Source: CAZDXJ01 sp050303615 (GTDB lineage: Bacteria > Pseudomonadota > Gammaproteobacteria > Methylococcales > Methylomonadaceae). Taken from it: 64,000 nucleotides of DNA. This document shows positions 33,641 to 43,079 of this stretch, in pieces. The notes beneath the pieces are model-generated. The model searched no databases and was not told where the DNA came from. It worked only from the letters and a program-made list of their open reading frames with translations. The stretch is from NCBI GenBank assembly GCA_050303615.1, contig JBNLCC010000095.1, forward strand, positions 1 through 64,000, in the 5' to 3' direction. Positions within the stretch are counted from its first letter, which is position 1. The number at the start of each line of letters is the position of its first letter. Made by a program: the position numbers and the translations under genes.

Positions 33641-36559
33641 TCATTTGCCCAATTGTTTATCGGCTTTCGCCAACAATTCCGCCGGCAGCGTCAAGCCAAC
33701 CGCTTTGGCGTGCTCTGCATCAACGATCAGCCGTACTTGCGACGGCGTGCTGAACGGAATATCCGCCGGCGGCGTGCCGCGCATTACTTGCGCCGCTTTC
33801 AGCGCCGCGTCGAAACCCGCCTGATAGTAATCCATCGTATAGGCGGCGACGGCGCCTTGTTCGACCGCCGTTTCGGTGAATGAAAATAACGGTTTTTTGG
33901 CACGCGCAGCTGCCTTGGCGATGACTGAAAAACCGGCAACGACTTGGTTGTCCAGGATTTGCACCCAGGCGTCGATTGGCCGGCTGGCCATGGCCAGCGC
34001 CGCATCCGGCAGTTCGCCGGGCGAATTGACCGGCAGCGTTGTGACGCTGATGCCCCGGCGGGCGGCTTCCTGCACGAACAAATCTTTATTGTGCACCGAA
34101 TTGTCTTCGACCGGCGTAAACAGCGTGCCAACTTTGCGTATCTGCGGAAAATTGCGTATCAATAAATCTACCATCTTTCCGGACGGCGCTTGCGTGTAGA
34201 CGCCGGTGATTTTCGACGAAAAACGGTCTTCGCTGCTGCCGGCTCCGGCGATCTCCGGATCGGCAACAAAAGTGAATATGATCGGAATGTTAGTGACTTT
34301 ATGCAGTACGGTTTGCAAGGTCGGCGTGGACAAGGTCATCAATAATTCGGTACCGTCACTGTTGACCGCATCGGCCAGCGTCGACAAGGTTATCATGTCG
34401 CCTTGCGCAGAGGCATTGCTGATATTGAAATCGCGGCCGGCAACCAGGCCGGCGGCCTTGAAACCGTCGTCGATGCCACGCAACGCGTCTTCCGCCGGCA
34501 AAGATTCGACGTACAGCAAACGCTTGATTTTCCAAGTATGGTCCAGCGGCGCGGCGGTGTTTTGCGTTTGCGCTGCGGCCTCTCTCAATTCCGGCGGGAA
34601 GACAATGCCGAGCCGCTTTGCGCTCGCTTCGTTAAGCAATACGGTTTTCTTACTGACGTTGCGAAACGGGATTGTCGCCGGATCGACGCCGCTTAAAACC
34701 TGCACCAGCGGTTCCGCGGCGGCGCGGCCGCTTTCCCTATAATCCGCGCCGATCACCATCAACGCGTCATGATCGATGAAATCGGACTGGTCCAGGATCA
34801 ACGGAATTGCGGCGTCTTTGGCGACCTCGGCAATTGCATCCAACGCCTGGTACATGGTGTTGTCGCCGACCGATAAAATCGCTTCCACGCGGCGCGCCAC
34901 CAATGCCTGGGCCGCCTGTACCACTTCCGCGGTGGTGTTGACCGGCGCTTCTTCCAGCACCAGCCCGGCTTGACGGGACAGCTCGCGCAGCACCTCTGCC
35001 ACTTTTACCGAATTGGCTTCGCTGGGATTGTACAACGTGCCAACGGTGTGCAGATTGGGCAATACGCTACGTGCCGCTGCCAATTGGTCTTCGATCGGCG
35101 GGAACGATCCGATGCCGGTGAGGTTAGGCAGATGATCGGTGAAGCTTGTTCCGGCTCCGGCCGCTAGCGGGTCGGATACGTAGGTAAATACCACCGGCTT
35201 ATGCTTCGCGGTCATGCCGACACCCTGCAACACCGGCGTGGTCAACGTCAGAATCGCATCCACGTCGCTATTGTCCAGCACTTGGCCAATGGTGGGAATC
35301 TGAGCGATTTCGGCTTGCGCGTGCAGCGAACGGAAAGTCAAGTTGCGGCCTTCTTCCAAGCCTAAGGTTTTTAAACCTTTGCGCAACCCCGCCATGACTG
35401 AATCGATACCCGGCTCAGGCGCAAAGTAGGCGACGCCGACTTTATAATGCTTACCGGCTACGAGCGGCCTTTTGGCGGCGACCGGTGCGGTAGCTTGACG
35501 GGCAGTTTCCTTGCCGTCAGCGTCGATGATGACGTCGGCGCGGGCACGCAATGCGGCATCGAAGTGCCATTTGTCACCGAATTGATTGCTGACTTGTTCG
35601 TTGAGAAAAATACGCTGTGGTACGAAATCCTCGACCGGCATTTGCGCCGGATCGGCGCCGGATAGAATCGCCCCGGCAATCTCGCCTTCTTTGACACCGA
35701 CTTCGAAATAATTCGCCCCGTCGTCGAACAGTGCGCCGCGCCGTGTGTGCCCGGCAATGTTGGAGAATACTGGCACTTTTGCCGCGCGTGCCGCTTCGAT
35801 CAGCGTGTCGATCACCGCATTGACGGAGGCGTCGCCGCCGGTCCAAAATGCTTCCACGCCGCGCGCCGCCAGCGAATTTGCCGCTTCGCGCACGTCCTTG
35901 GCCTGTTCGATGGGCGCTTCCAGCAACGTGATGCCCAGTTCCGCGGAGACTGCTCGCGCCAGCTTGGTGCAAACCTCGGAATTGACTTCGGCGGGATTCC
36001 ACACGACGCCGACGGTTTTCAGCGACGGGTTGATCTGTTTCGCGAGCCGGAAAATTTCCGCCACCGGTTGCGGCGTGCCGATGCCGGTCAGATACGGCGG
36101 CTTGTCGAGACTGCCGAGAGCTGTAATGCCGACACCCGCCGCCACCGGGGAGGTGACCGCACCGAACACCTGCGTGACTTTGCCGCTGCGGTTGGCGTTG
36201 GCCAGCGCCTGCAGCATCACCGTCGAAATCGATGCCGCCAAACGGTAATCGCCGCTGGTGATTTTTTGTGCCATTAAATTGCCGGTCGGCAGGTCGCCTT
36301 CGGCATTGTACAACGTTACGTCAAGATTTTGGCCTTCATTGAAGCCTTGGTTTTTTAGGCCCTGCAACAGCCCGTCGCGCACTTCGTCCATAATCGGGTT
36401 GGAACTGTGCTGCAGGATTGCCAGCGCGATCGGTTGGTTCCTTGGCGCCTGTATTGCATCCCTGCTGTGGCGGTTATGCCTGTCCGACCACAGCAATATT
36501 GCCGCGGCAAATACGATCAGCAACAGGGAAAAGACGACGCGCTTTAACGAACCGGCCAT
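33641..36559 (-). CDS. Triple tandem ABC substrate-binding protein
   Basis: A 972-residue protein anchored by one N-terminal membrane segment (about 8-26). It contains three consecutive PF04392-type (TrpX-like) binding modules: about 40-330, 355-640 and 665-960. Each repeats 'GLLQGLKNQGFNEGQN'/'GLRKGLKTLGLEEGRN'/'GIDDGFKAAGLVAGRD', then a central 'VGVVWNPAEVNS'/'VGTLYNPSEANS'/'VGTLFTPVEDNS'. The usual length is about 320 residues for one module. A membrane-tethered triple domain could capture ligand with high avidity or bind three related ligands. The gene precedes the STAS-ABC genes with a 53-base gap. Confidence 0.9.
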   Translation of the reverse strand: MAGSLKRVVFSLLLIVFAAAILLWSDRHNRHSRDAIQAPRNQPIALAILQHSSNPIMDEVRDGLLQGLKNQGFNEGQNLDVTLYNAEGDLPTGNLMAQKITSGDYRLAASISTVMLQALANANRSGKVTQVFGAVTSPVAAGVGITALGSLDKPPYLTGIGTPQPVAEIFRLAKQINPSLKTVGVVWNPAEVNSEVCTKLARAVSAELGITLLEAPIEQAKDVREAANSLAARGVEAFWTGGDASVNAVIDTLIEAARAAKVPVFSNIAGHTRRGALFDDGANYFEVGVKEGEIAGAILSGADPAQMPVEDFVPQRIFLNEQVSNQFGDKWHFDAALRARADVIIDADGKETARQATAPVAAKRPLVAGKHYKVGVAYFAPEPGIDSVMAGLRKGLKTLGLEEGRNLTFRSLHAQAEIAQIPTIGQVLDNSDVDAILTLTTPVLQGVGMTAKHKPVVFTYVSDPLAAGAGTSFTDHLPNLTGIGSFPPIEDQLAAARSVLPNLHTVGTLYNPSEANSVKVAEVLRELSRQAGLVLEEAPVNTTAEVVQAAQALVARRVEAILSVGDNTMYQALDAIAEVAKDAAIPLILDQSDFIDHDALMVIGADYRESGRAAAEPLVQVLSGVDPATIPFRNVSKKTVLLNEASAKRLGIVFPPELREAAAQTQNTAAPLDHTWKIKRLLYVESLPAEDALRGIDDGFKAAGLVAGRDFNISNASAQGDMITLSTLADAVNSDGTELLMTLSTPTLQTVLHKVTNIPIIFTFVADPEIAGAGSSEDRFSSKITGVYTQAPSGKMVDLLIRNFPQIRKVGTLFTPVEDNSVHNKDLFVQEAARRGISVTTLPVNSPGELPDAALAMASRPIDAWVQILDNQVVAGFSVIAKAAARAKKPLFSFTETAVEQGAVAAYTMDYYQAGFDAALKAAQVMRGTPPADIPFSTPSQVRLIVDAEHAKAVGLTLPAELLAKADKQLGK

Positions 36560-36651
36560 ATTATGTGTATATTCGAGAAATTAATGGGCTTGAACGTTGG
36601 GCATATTACCGCATATTGGTGCAAAACCCTAATAACCGCTTACATGTTCTT

Positions 36652-36676
36652 TAGGAGCGGCTTCCTAGCCGCGATC
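36652..36676 (+). repeat. REP element 1
   Basis: A 25-base copy of the local REP (TAGGAGCGGCTTCCTAGCCGC...) with an internal GCGGCT/AGCCGC stem. It is paired in opposite orientation with 36731-36755, forming a BIME on the 3' side of the RAYT gene. Confidence 0.75.
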
Positions 36677-36730
36677 AGCCATGCTCAGACGACTATCCGG
36701 ATTTGCTTGATGGTTATGTTAGGGCTAGCT

Positions 36731-36755
36731 GGTCGCGGCTGGGAAGCCGCTCCTA
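36731..36755 (-). repeat. REP element 2 (inverted)
   Basis: The inverted partner of the REP at 36652, reading GGTCGCGGCTGGGAAGCCGC... on the plus strand. It ends 16 bases before the RAYT stop codon. Confidence 0.75.
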
Positions 36756-36770
36756 CCTTGTTGATGCTCT

Positions 36771-37241
36771 TCAATAAAATTCATAAATGCTGTCCCATAA
36801 CGGGTAATCGCCCAAATTGTCAACTAAGCCCGCCCGCAACGGATTTTCAACGATATACCGGGCTGCTTGCGCAATATCTTCTTCTTTGCGTAACGCATGA
36901 TCGTAATAGCCTTCCTGCCATAACGGTGTGCCGACACGTTTAAGGTGCCGGTAGATCCGGCCGGCTGTAAACTGTTTGAGTGACTGCAGCAGTTTGGACA
37001 ACGTAACGCTATGTCTTAACTGCAGCAGCCAATGCAGATGGTCGGGCATGACCACGAATGCCAAGGTATCGGCATGCCCTTGATGTTGCTGATAACGCAT
37101 ACAATTGACTACGATGCGTCCGTTGCCAAGTTCGTTGAACACCGGCAGATGGTTTTGCACCACCGTTGTGATCGAATAAATGCGGCCGGGTTCGGAATAA
37201 CGCCCGATACGCAAGTTTCTTACATGGGGTTTGTTCATCAT
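36771..37241 (-). CDS. REP-associated tyrosine transposase (RAYT)
   Basis: A 156-residue HUH single-strand transposase of the IS200/IS605-related Y1 family. 'VMPDHLHWLLQL' gives the HxH metal site and 'QEGYYDHALRKEED' the catalytic Tyr. 'RYIVENPLRAGLV' is the RAYT signature. I start at ATG 37241 because the 13 preceding in-frame codons are encoded by the adjacent REP at 37254-37278. Two inverted REP pairs flank the gene. It appears intact and sits in the signalling island between the triple binding protein and the RsbW-like gene. Confidence 0.9.
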   Translation of the reverse strand: MMNKPHVRNLRIGRYSEPGRIYSITTVVQNHLPVFNELGNGRIVVNCMRYQQHQGHADTLAFVVMPDHLHWLLQLRHSVTLSKLLQSLKQFTAGRIYRHLKRVGTPLWQEGYYDHALRKEEDIAQAARYIVENPLRAGLVDNLGDYPLWDSIYEFY

Positions 37242-37253
37242 GTTTCGCCTTTT

Positions 37254-37278
37254 GTAGGAGGGGCTTCCCAGCCGCGAC
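37254..37278 (+). repeat. REP element 3
   Basis: A REP copy (GTAGGAGGGGCTTCCCAGCC...) just upstream of the RAYT start, same orientation as REP 1. Confidence 0.75.
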
Positions 37279-37394
37279 AAGTCGTATTTGACTACAATTC
37301 CCTCGTTTTTATATAGTTTAATGTACTGCTGTTTGCCAAATCAGTGGTGGTGTTTATTAAGACATGGCAATCTAATTATCTTCTCCGGCATTCC

Positions 37395-37420
37395 GGTCGC
37401 GGCTGAGAAGCCGCTCCTAC
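37395..37420 (-). repeat. REP element 4 (inverted)
   Basis: A REP copy in inverted orientation (GGTCGCGGCTGAGAAGCCGC...), pairing with REP 3 across 116 bases of filler. It lies 25 bases from the end of the RsbW-like gene. Confidence 0.75.
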
Positions 37421-37444
37421 GCGGCGGCAATCCGAATATGAAAG

Positions 37445-37909
37445 TCATGCTTGATCTTGCGGCCGCAACCGCTTGCTAAGCGTTACGCGGTTGCGGCCGG
37501 AGCAATAAACATAGGAATAGCTATCCATATAACTGCGCACTAAATGTATTCCCAGTCCACCGATAGGGCGGTCTTCGAGCGCTAGCGACAAATCCGGCGG
37601 CGGTTGGATGAAAGGGTCGAAGGCGGCTCCGTCGTCTTCGATGGTCATGCGGATTTCGTTGGGATTTGTTTCGATCATTACCTCGATGCTACCGCACCGG
37701 CCGTCAGCATAGCCGTAATCGATGGCGTTCACGATTAGTTCTTCCAATACCAGGTTGATCTGCATCACGATTGTGCTGTCCCAGCCGGCTAGATTGCCGA
37801 AATTTTCTACGGCCTCCGCCAGAGGCGGCAATTCGTCGGAATTGTTGCGTAAACGGCAGTGCAAAATACGGCTTTGTTTAGCATGCTTGAGATGTTGTCG
37901 TTGCTCCAT
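37445..37909 (-). CDS. RsbW-like anti-sigma serine kinase / HATPase
   Basis: A 154-residue GHKL ATPase of the anti-sigma regulatory factor type. N box 'LVLEELIVNAIDYGY', G1 'IEDDGAAFDP' and G2 'GGLGIHLVRSY' are intact. Such proteins phosphorylate STAS antagonists and sequester a target. Its immediate upstream neighbour is the SpoIIE phosphatase, which would reverse that phosphorylation; STAS candidates are at 32355 and 46742. No sigma factor gene is in the window, so the final target is unknown. Confidence 0.92.
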   Translation of the reverse strand: MEQRQHLKHAKQSRILHCRLRNNSDELPPLAEAVENFGNLAGWDSTIVMQINLVLEELIVNAIDYGYADGRCGSIEVMIETNPNEIRMTIEDDGAAFDPFIQPPPDLSLALEDRPIGGLGIHLVRSYMDSYSYVYCSGRNRVTLSKRLRPQDQA

Positions 37910-38015
37910 CTGTCTTGGCCGGTCAATATTGTTTAAAAATGGTCGCGAGCTCTTTTGCTGCGTTTCAGCCTCCGCATCCGGAAAGCCTGGAAGACGACAC
38001 AGTCGACAAACAGCC

Positions 38016-39557
38016 TTAACGGCGCGTTTGCAGCGTCAACAGTGTAATGTCGTCGGACTGTTCGGCGCCGTGTACGAACATTTCAACGGCGCGGACAACG
38101 GTTTCGACCAGCTGCTGGGCGTCTCCCACGGCGTTGCCGGCCAGCAGACCGTATAGGCGCTGTTCACCAAAGGCATTGTAATCGGCATCCATCGCTTCGG
38201 TAACGCCATCGGTATACAGGATCAAACTGTCGCCCGGCTGCAGATACATTGTTTGCGCACTGAATGTGGCGGATTCAAAAATGCCCAAGGCGATGCCGGC
38301 TTGGCCTTGCAACCAAGTAGCCTGGCCGTCATGCGCCACATACAACGGCGGATTATGGCCGCCGAAACTATAAGTCAGCTTGCCGCTGTCCAGCTCGTAA
38401 GCCGCCAGAAACAGGGTGACGAACATCGCTGCATCGTTGTCGCGGCATAATTCGGGATTGAGCGCGGCGAGAATATCCTGCGGTGTCCGCTGCTGCTTGG
38501 CGATGGCACGGATAAGGGTCTTTACCATCACCATGAACAGCGCAGCCGGCACGCCTTTGTCGGAGACGTCGCCGATGACGACCAGCAGTGTGTTGTCGTC
38601 CAAATAAAAAAAATCGTAAAAATCACCGCTGACCTCACGGGCCGGCTTCATAAACGCGAACACATCCACCGGGCTGTTGTCGCTAAAGCGCGGAAAAGCA
38701 GTGGATAACATCCCCATTTGGATGTTGCGCGACAGCTTCATTGATTCCTGTAAACGCTCCTGGGCAACGCGTTCGTTGATCAGGTGGACACGGGCCACTG
38801 CTACCGCGACCTGCGAGGCCAGTAGATTCAGCACTTTGGATTCGGCGGCGCTGAAACTGACGCCGCCGGGGCCGGCGACGCTAAGCACGCCGAAGGTTTT
38901 ATCGCGGGTTTTCAGCGGCGCGCACAGCAGCGCACGCGCATCCTGTAAGGCGCCCGGCATTTCCAGGTAACGGGGATCGAGGGTGACGTCGTTGACGATT
39001 TCCGTATTGCCGGAGGCCAGCACTTGCCGGGTAATGCCGTCGAGCGGTGAAAACTCCGCGCCTGCCGGGAATAGTGTGCCTTCACCGGCGCATACTGATA
39101 GGCGTTCGGGATCGTCGCCGCTGAGTAATACCCCCAAATGCAATGTAGCGTCCGACGGCAGCAATCGTCGCGCCTCGTTCAGAGCCAGTTGCGCCAGCTC
39201 TTCAATATTGAGACAGGCGGCGATTTTTTCACCCAGCTCGTACAGCAGCGTCAATTCTTTATATTTGTTGAGTGTTTCCTGTGCCAGCAGTTTGCCTTCC
39301 AGCTCCTTTTGCACCATATAGCTGATAAAGGCTGCCAGCTGCTGTGCGGCGTCGCTGTCGCCGCAGACCCAGCCGAGCGGCGCAGTGGGGTCAGTGCCGA
39401 TCGGATGGCGTGCCGCACCACCGTCGCTGCCGAACAAAATGGCTCCGTTGAGGTCGATGACACCTAGCGGTGTCTGTTGGGCGGCGGCAAAGCGTTGGAT
39501 ATGTTTTGCGGTACTGCCTTTTTGGCACAGCCGTTTCAGTTTAATTTCGGGGATCAT
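38016..39557 (-). CDS. GAF-SpoIIE PP2C-type serine phosphatase (RsbU/RsbP-like)
   Basis: A 513-residue protein. An N-terminal stretch (1-100) with 'GVIDLNGAILFGS' may be a small sensor, a GAF domain lies at about 115-265, and a SpoIIE PP2C domain at about 300-510. The metal-binding Asp residues are in 'REVSGDFYDFF', 'VVIGDVSDKGVPAALFM' and 'EQSDDITLLTL'. It should dephosphorylate STAS antagonists. ATG 39557 overlaps the stop of the hybrid kinase (ATGA), so kinase input and phosphatase output are made together. Confidence 0.94.
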   Translation of the reverse strand: MIPEIKLKRLCQKGSTAKHIQRFAAAQQTPLGVIDLNGAILFGSDGGAARHPIGTDPTAPLGWVCGDSDAAQQLAAFISYMVQKELEGKLLAQETLNKYKELTLLYELGEKIAACLNIEELAQLALNEARRLLPSDATLHLGVLLSGDDPERLSVCAGEGTLFPAGAEFSPLDGITRQVLASGNTEIVNDVTLDPRYLEMPGALQDARALLCAPLKTRDKTFGVLSVAGPGGVSFSAAESKVLNLLASQVAVAVARVHLINERVAQERLQESMKLSRNIQMGMLSTAFPRFSDNSPVDVFAFMKPAREVSGDFYDFFYLDDNTLLVVIGDVSDKGVPAALFMVMVKTLIRAIAKQQRTPQDILAALNPELCRDNDAAMFVTLFLAAYELDSGKLTYSFGGHNPPLYVAHDGQATWLQGQAGIALGIFESATFSAQTMYLQPGDSLILYTDGVTEAMDADYNAFGEQRLYGLLAGNAVGDAQQLVETVVRAVEMFVHGAEQSDDITLLTLQTRR

Positions 39558-42034
39558 GATGGTTCATTGTCGAGCAGCGTGAAAAACAGCCGCGCTTGGT
39601 TTTTGTCACGGCGCAGGCGTTCAACAAGATCGCCGCTCTCGGCCAGCGCCGCATCAGCAATCAGCAATTGCGGATGGTAAGTTGCGGCACTGGCCAAGGC
39701 GGTTTCGGCATCGTCGACGGCATACACCTGATAGCCGCATTGCTCAAGCAGTCCGTTCCAGGCAGTGCGCCGTTCGGCGTCGGCATCGAGTAAAACGATG
39801 GTTTTGCGGCTCGGAGCCTGCAGCAACTCCCGCACCGCCTTGAGCAAGACGCTGCCGTTCACCGGCTTGGTCAGGAAACAGTCGATGCCCAATTGTTCTG
39901 CAAATTTTTTGTCTTCGGAAACGGTATGCAGAATAATCGGAATCCCCAATGTGGCGGGGTGGGCATGCAGCCGGGCGGCGACGTCGAAACCGTTTAAATG
40001 CGGCATTTTTACGTCCAATACGATTAAATCGGGCGGCTCTGCAACAATCGCCGCCAAACCTTCTTTGCCGTTGCCGGCTTCGTTTACCCGATAACCTTCA
40101 CCGGACAGTTCCTGGCGGATGAATTGCCGGATGTTTAAATCATCATCGATGATCAGGATGAGAGAGGCGTAATCGCTAGGCCGTTCGCGCCGCCGGGTTG
40201 CGCAGGCCTGCAAGCGCTCAGCGGCGCCGGCGAAATCAGTGCGGCAAACGTCGCCGAACAGCTCTGCGCCGCTGTCTTCCGCCGTCTCGCTGGCGGGCAC
40301 CGGCAACGTAAATAAAAATGTACTGCCGGTACCAAGCTCGCTTTCCAACCATAAGCGTCCGCCGTGATATTCGATGATTTCCCGGCAGATCGGTAGCCCC
40401 AGGCCGGTACCTTGCGGCTTGTCGGTCAAGGTGTCGCCGACTTGCTTGAATTTTTCGAATACCAGCGGCTGGTCTTCGGCTTTTATGCCGCAGCCGGTGT
40501 CGCGCACACCTATGCGCAAGGCGTTGCCGTCGATGGCGGCGCTGCAGGTGACGCTGCCTTGGTCGGTGAATTTGACCGCGTTCGAAATCAGATTGATGAC
40601 CACCTGGATCAGCCGGTCGCGGTCACCGACGATTAGCGGCAGATCGGCCGGTATGTCTTTGCGTAATTGCACGGGTTTGTTGACGAACAGCGCCGTGGTC
40701 GCTGTCATCGCGCGGTCGATGATGTTTTCGATTTTCAATTCCTGCATATTCCAATCGACACGGCCGGCTTCCATTTTCGCCAAGTCCAGCACGTCGTTGA
40801 TTAAGGTAGTCAGCCGTTCCCCTTCTTCGACGATGATTTTGGCGTACTCCATAACATGGCGTATCGCCCGTTTTACTTTTTTGTCCTCGCTTTGCGATAA
40901 CGGGGGAAACAGCGTGGATTCGAACTCCTTTTGCAGGATGCTTGCGAAGCCCATTACCGAAGTCAGCGGTGTGCGCAACTCATGTGAGACGGTGGATAAA
41001 AAATTGGTCTTCATCTGGTCCAATTCTTTGAGTTTTTCGTTGGCACGCTCCAATTCTAAAGTGCGCTCCTTCACCTTAAGTTCTAAATTACGGTTGTATT
41101 CTTCCAACTGCCGGTGCGATTGCCGGATTTCGTTCGCCATGTCTGCAAAAGAGTGCGCCAGCACACCGATTTCGTCTTCGGTTTTAGGTTTGCGTTTACT
41201 ACCTTTGCGGGGAGCGTCCAACAGTTGCATCGCAGTGTCGTAATGGCCGCGCGTCAATTCCCGCACCGATTCGGTAAGGCGCATCAGCGGCCGCGATAAG
41301 GTGGTGGAAATGACCAGCACCAATACTGAGCCGGATAGTATGAAAAATGCCGCCGTAGCGGCGGTAGAAAGCAATAAACCGTGTATTGTGGCGGCAATAT
41401 CATCTTTGGAACGGGCGATTTCTTTTTGTAGATCCTGCATTGTTAAACCGAGGCGCAATACGCCCCAGAGTTTGTTCGAGAAATGGATCGGCAAGATGAA
41501 TTCGGTGATGTTCAGCGCCGGATATTCCCGGTGCGTCAAGTTGTGCTGCGCTAACGCAAAACGGCTGGGCTCGTCATCCAGCACTTCTTGTTGCAAGTCG
41601 GGATGGGCGGTATCGATAAATACGACGCCTTCGGTATTCATCAGAATCCCGTATGTCAGCAACGGTGACTCCTTAACGGCGTTGTCCAGAGTTACTTTGA
41701 TATGTGAAAAATTGAACGACGCGACATCGTTTTCGACTTGGGCCAGCAGTAAATTGGACAGCGCCGAGCCGCGTTCCAACAGATTCGCTTTCATCAGCTC
41801 GATACGCTTGTTTAATTCATTCTCCAGCGATTTTTTCTGCAGTACCAGTTCGATTGCTGTCAGTGTAACGACCAAGCCAATGATTAAACCCATCATCGTG
41901 GTTAATAGTTTCCAGCGAATTCTGCTGCGCGGGCGCGATAACCGTTTGGTCCGTTGCGCCGCAGCCGGCTGCGCGTCGGTGTGTTTTCTTTGTTGCCGGT
42001 TTTTTTGGATGCTGCGTTTGAATAAAAAAGCCAT
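39554..42034 (-). CDS. Hybrid sensor histidine kinase with two receiver domains
   Basis: An 826-residue membrane kinase. TM1 about 45-68, periplasmic sensor, TM2 about 205-230, HAMP, and a coiled coil ('YNRNLELKVKERTLELE'). HisKA has 'STVSHELRTPLTSVMGF'; the ATPase has 'VINLISNAVKF', 'DTGCGIK' and 'GTGLGLPI'. Receiver 1 ('LIIDDDLN', 'LIVLDVKMPHLNGFDV', 'FLTKPV') is complete. Receiver 2 ('IVLLDADAER', 'LLIADAALAES') lacks the full acidic set and looks degenerate. Candidate partners are the adjacent phosphatase and the CheY at 29811. Confidence 0.93.
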   Translation of the reverse strand: MAFLFKRSIQKNRQQRKHTDAQPAAAQRTKRLSRPRSRIRWKLLTTMMGLIIGLVVTLTAIELVLQKKSLENELNKRIELMKANLLERGSALSNLLLAQVENDVASFNFSHIKVTLDNAVKESPLLTYGILMNTEGVVFIDTAHPDLQQEVLDDEPSRFALAQHNLTHREYPALNITEFILPIHFSNKLWGVLRLGLTMQDLQKEIARSKDDIAATIHGLLLSTAATAAFFILSGSVLVLVISTTLSRPLMRLTESVRELTRGHYDTAMQLLDAPRKGSKRKPKTEDEIGVLAHSFADMANEIRQSHRQLEEYNRNLELKVKERTLELERANEKLKELDQMKTNFLSTVSHELRTPLTSVMGFASILQKEFESTLFPPLSQSEDKKVKRAIRHVMEYAKIIVEEGERLTTLINDVLDLAKMEAGRVDWNMQELKIENIIDRAMTATTALFVNKPVQLRKDIPADLPLIVGDRDRLIQVVINLISNAVKFTDQGSVTCSAAIDGNALRIGVRDTGCGIKAEDQPLVFEKFKQVGDTLTDKPQGTGLGLPICREIIEYHGGRLWLESELGTGSTFLFTLPVPASETAEDSGAELFGDVCRTDFAGAAERLQACATRRRERPSDYASLILIIDDDLNIRQFIRQELSGEGYRVNEAGNGKEGLAAIVAEPPDLIVLDVKMPHLNGFDVAARLHAHPATLGIPIILHTVSEDKKFAEQLGIDCFLTKPVNGSVLLKAVRELLQAPSRKTIVLLDADAERRTAWNGLLEQCGYQVYAVDDAETALASAATYHPQLLIADAALAESGDLVERLRRDKNQARLFFTLLDNEPS

Positions 42035-42119
42035 AGGGAGAAATTTGTTCCGTCAGAGCTAACGCTGGATATTCATCGCCATAGCTTTTTGTGTAAAACA
42101 ATCTTGTTTAATCGGCTCA

Positions 42120-43079
42120 TTACTTGCACTCCAATATGCGGTTTACCGAATCCAGCGCGTCGGCATTGTAGTCTACTTGCAGTTTACCGAGTTGACATAG
42201 ATTTAGCGTAATATGGGAACCGACCGGGGTTTGCACGGTATTGGCGGGGGGGACATGCTGCAATAGGTCTTGTGCCAGGTTAGCCGCTTGTCGGCCTATG
42301 GTCGGCGTATCTGCGGCGATCACCAGGCTGGCGCCGAAACGTAAATACGCGTCGCTATAAGCATAGATGGGTTTGTGTTGCTTTTCCCCGGCGGCAAAAA
42401 TGTCTTCTACCGCGGTGCGGTCGGCCAGTACCACCGGGTCGGCAATCAGCCACAATACGTCGATTTGCGGCAGCAAAGTTTCTAAGGCATCGGCCAAGTC
42501 CTTGCTGTCGCCGACGCTTTTGTCGATAACTGTCAAGCCGATATCGGCGGCATAGGCCTGTGCTTCAACTACCCGTTCGCGGTTGAAGTTCGGGTTGTAA
42601 AGGACTCCGATTCGGCTTAGCTTGGGAAAAATATAGTGCAGCAGCGACAACTCTTGTGCCAGCGATAATTCGTAGGCGACCCCGAAGTGATTGCTTTGAT
42701 GTCCGAAACGCTGCCAATTGATTACCGAAGAAAACAGCACCGGCGTGTCGCCTCCGAATTGCTGCGCTATTTGATAGGCTTTGGAGCCGATGCAGAAAAC
42801 CAGCGCCGGTTTGGTGTCGCGGAACAGCTTTTTGACAATTTCCGGCGGTTGCGACTGCTGCAATGTAATGCCAGTGATACGGCCGATAGCGGGGCCGATT
42901 TGGGTGCGGAACGCGGTTTCCACACGGCGGTATTTTTCCACTCCGGCATCGGAATTGACCAATAAAATTTGCGGCACTTCCCGGGCCGCCGCCACCGATG
43001 TTGCCAATAATGTTGCTGCAATGCAGCAGGCAGCCGCCAAGCGGCGCAATATTTCGCAGGGGTTAGACTTCATGGTCAT
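42120..43079 (-). CDS. Single-module ABC substrate-binding protein (PF04392-type)
   Basis: A 319-residue exported binding protein with an N-terminal signal peptide ('AAACCIAATLLATSVAAA'). 'RIGVLYNPNFNRERVVEAQ' and 'IYAYSDAYLRFGASLVIAAD' match the TrpX-like family, one module compared with three in the 33641 gene. ATG 43079 overlaps the previous stop (ATGA). The C-terminal 'LNLCQLGKLQVDYNADAL' ends at 42120. In this setting it may present ligand to the hybrid kinase rather than feed an importer. Confidence 0.88.
   Translation of the reverse strand: MTMKSNPCEILRRLAAACCIAATLLATSVAAAREVPQILLVNSDAGVEKYRRVETAFRTQIGPAIGRITGITLQQSQPPEIVKKLFRDTKPALVFCIGSKAYQIAQQFGGDTPVLFSSVINWQRFGHQSNHFGVAYELSLAQELSLLHYIFPKLSRIGVLYNPNFNRERVVEAQAYAADIGLTVIDKSVGDSKDLADALETLLPQIDVLWLIADPVVLADRTAVEDIFAAGEKQHKPIYAYSDAYLRFGASLVIAADTPTIGRQAANLAQDLLQHVPPANTVQTPVGSHITLNLCQLGKLQVDYNADALDSVNRILECK

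Noticed and set aside
36652..37420. Short repeats considered as a CRISPR array
   Set aside because: Repeats are inverted pairs flanking a RAYT gene with irregular spacing, which is REP/BIME organisation; no cas genes in the window.
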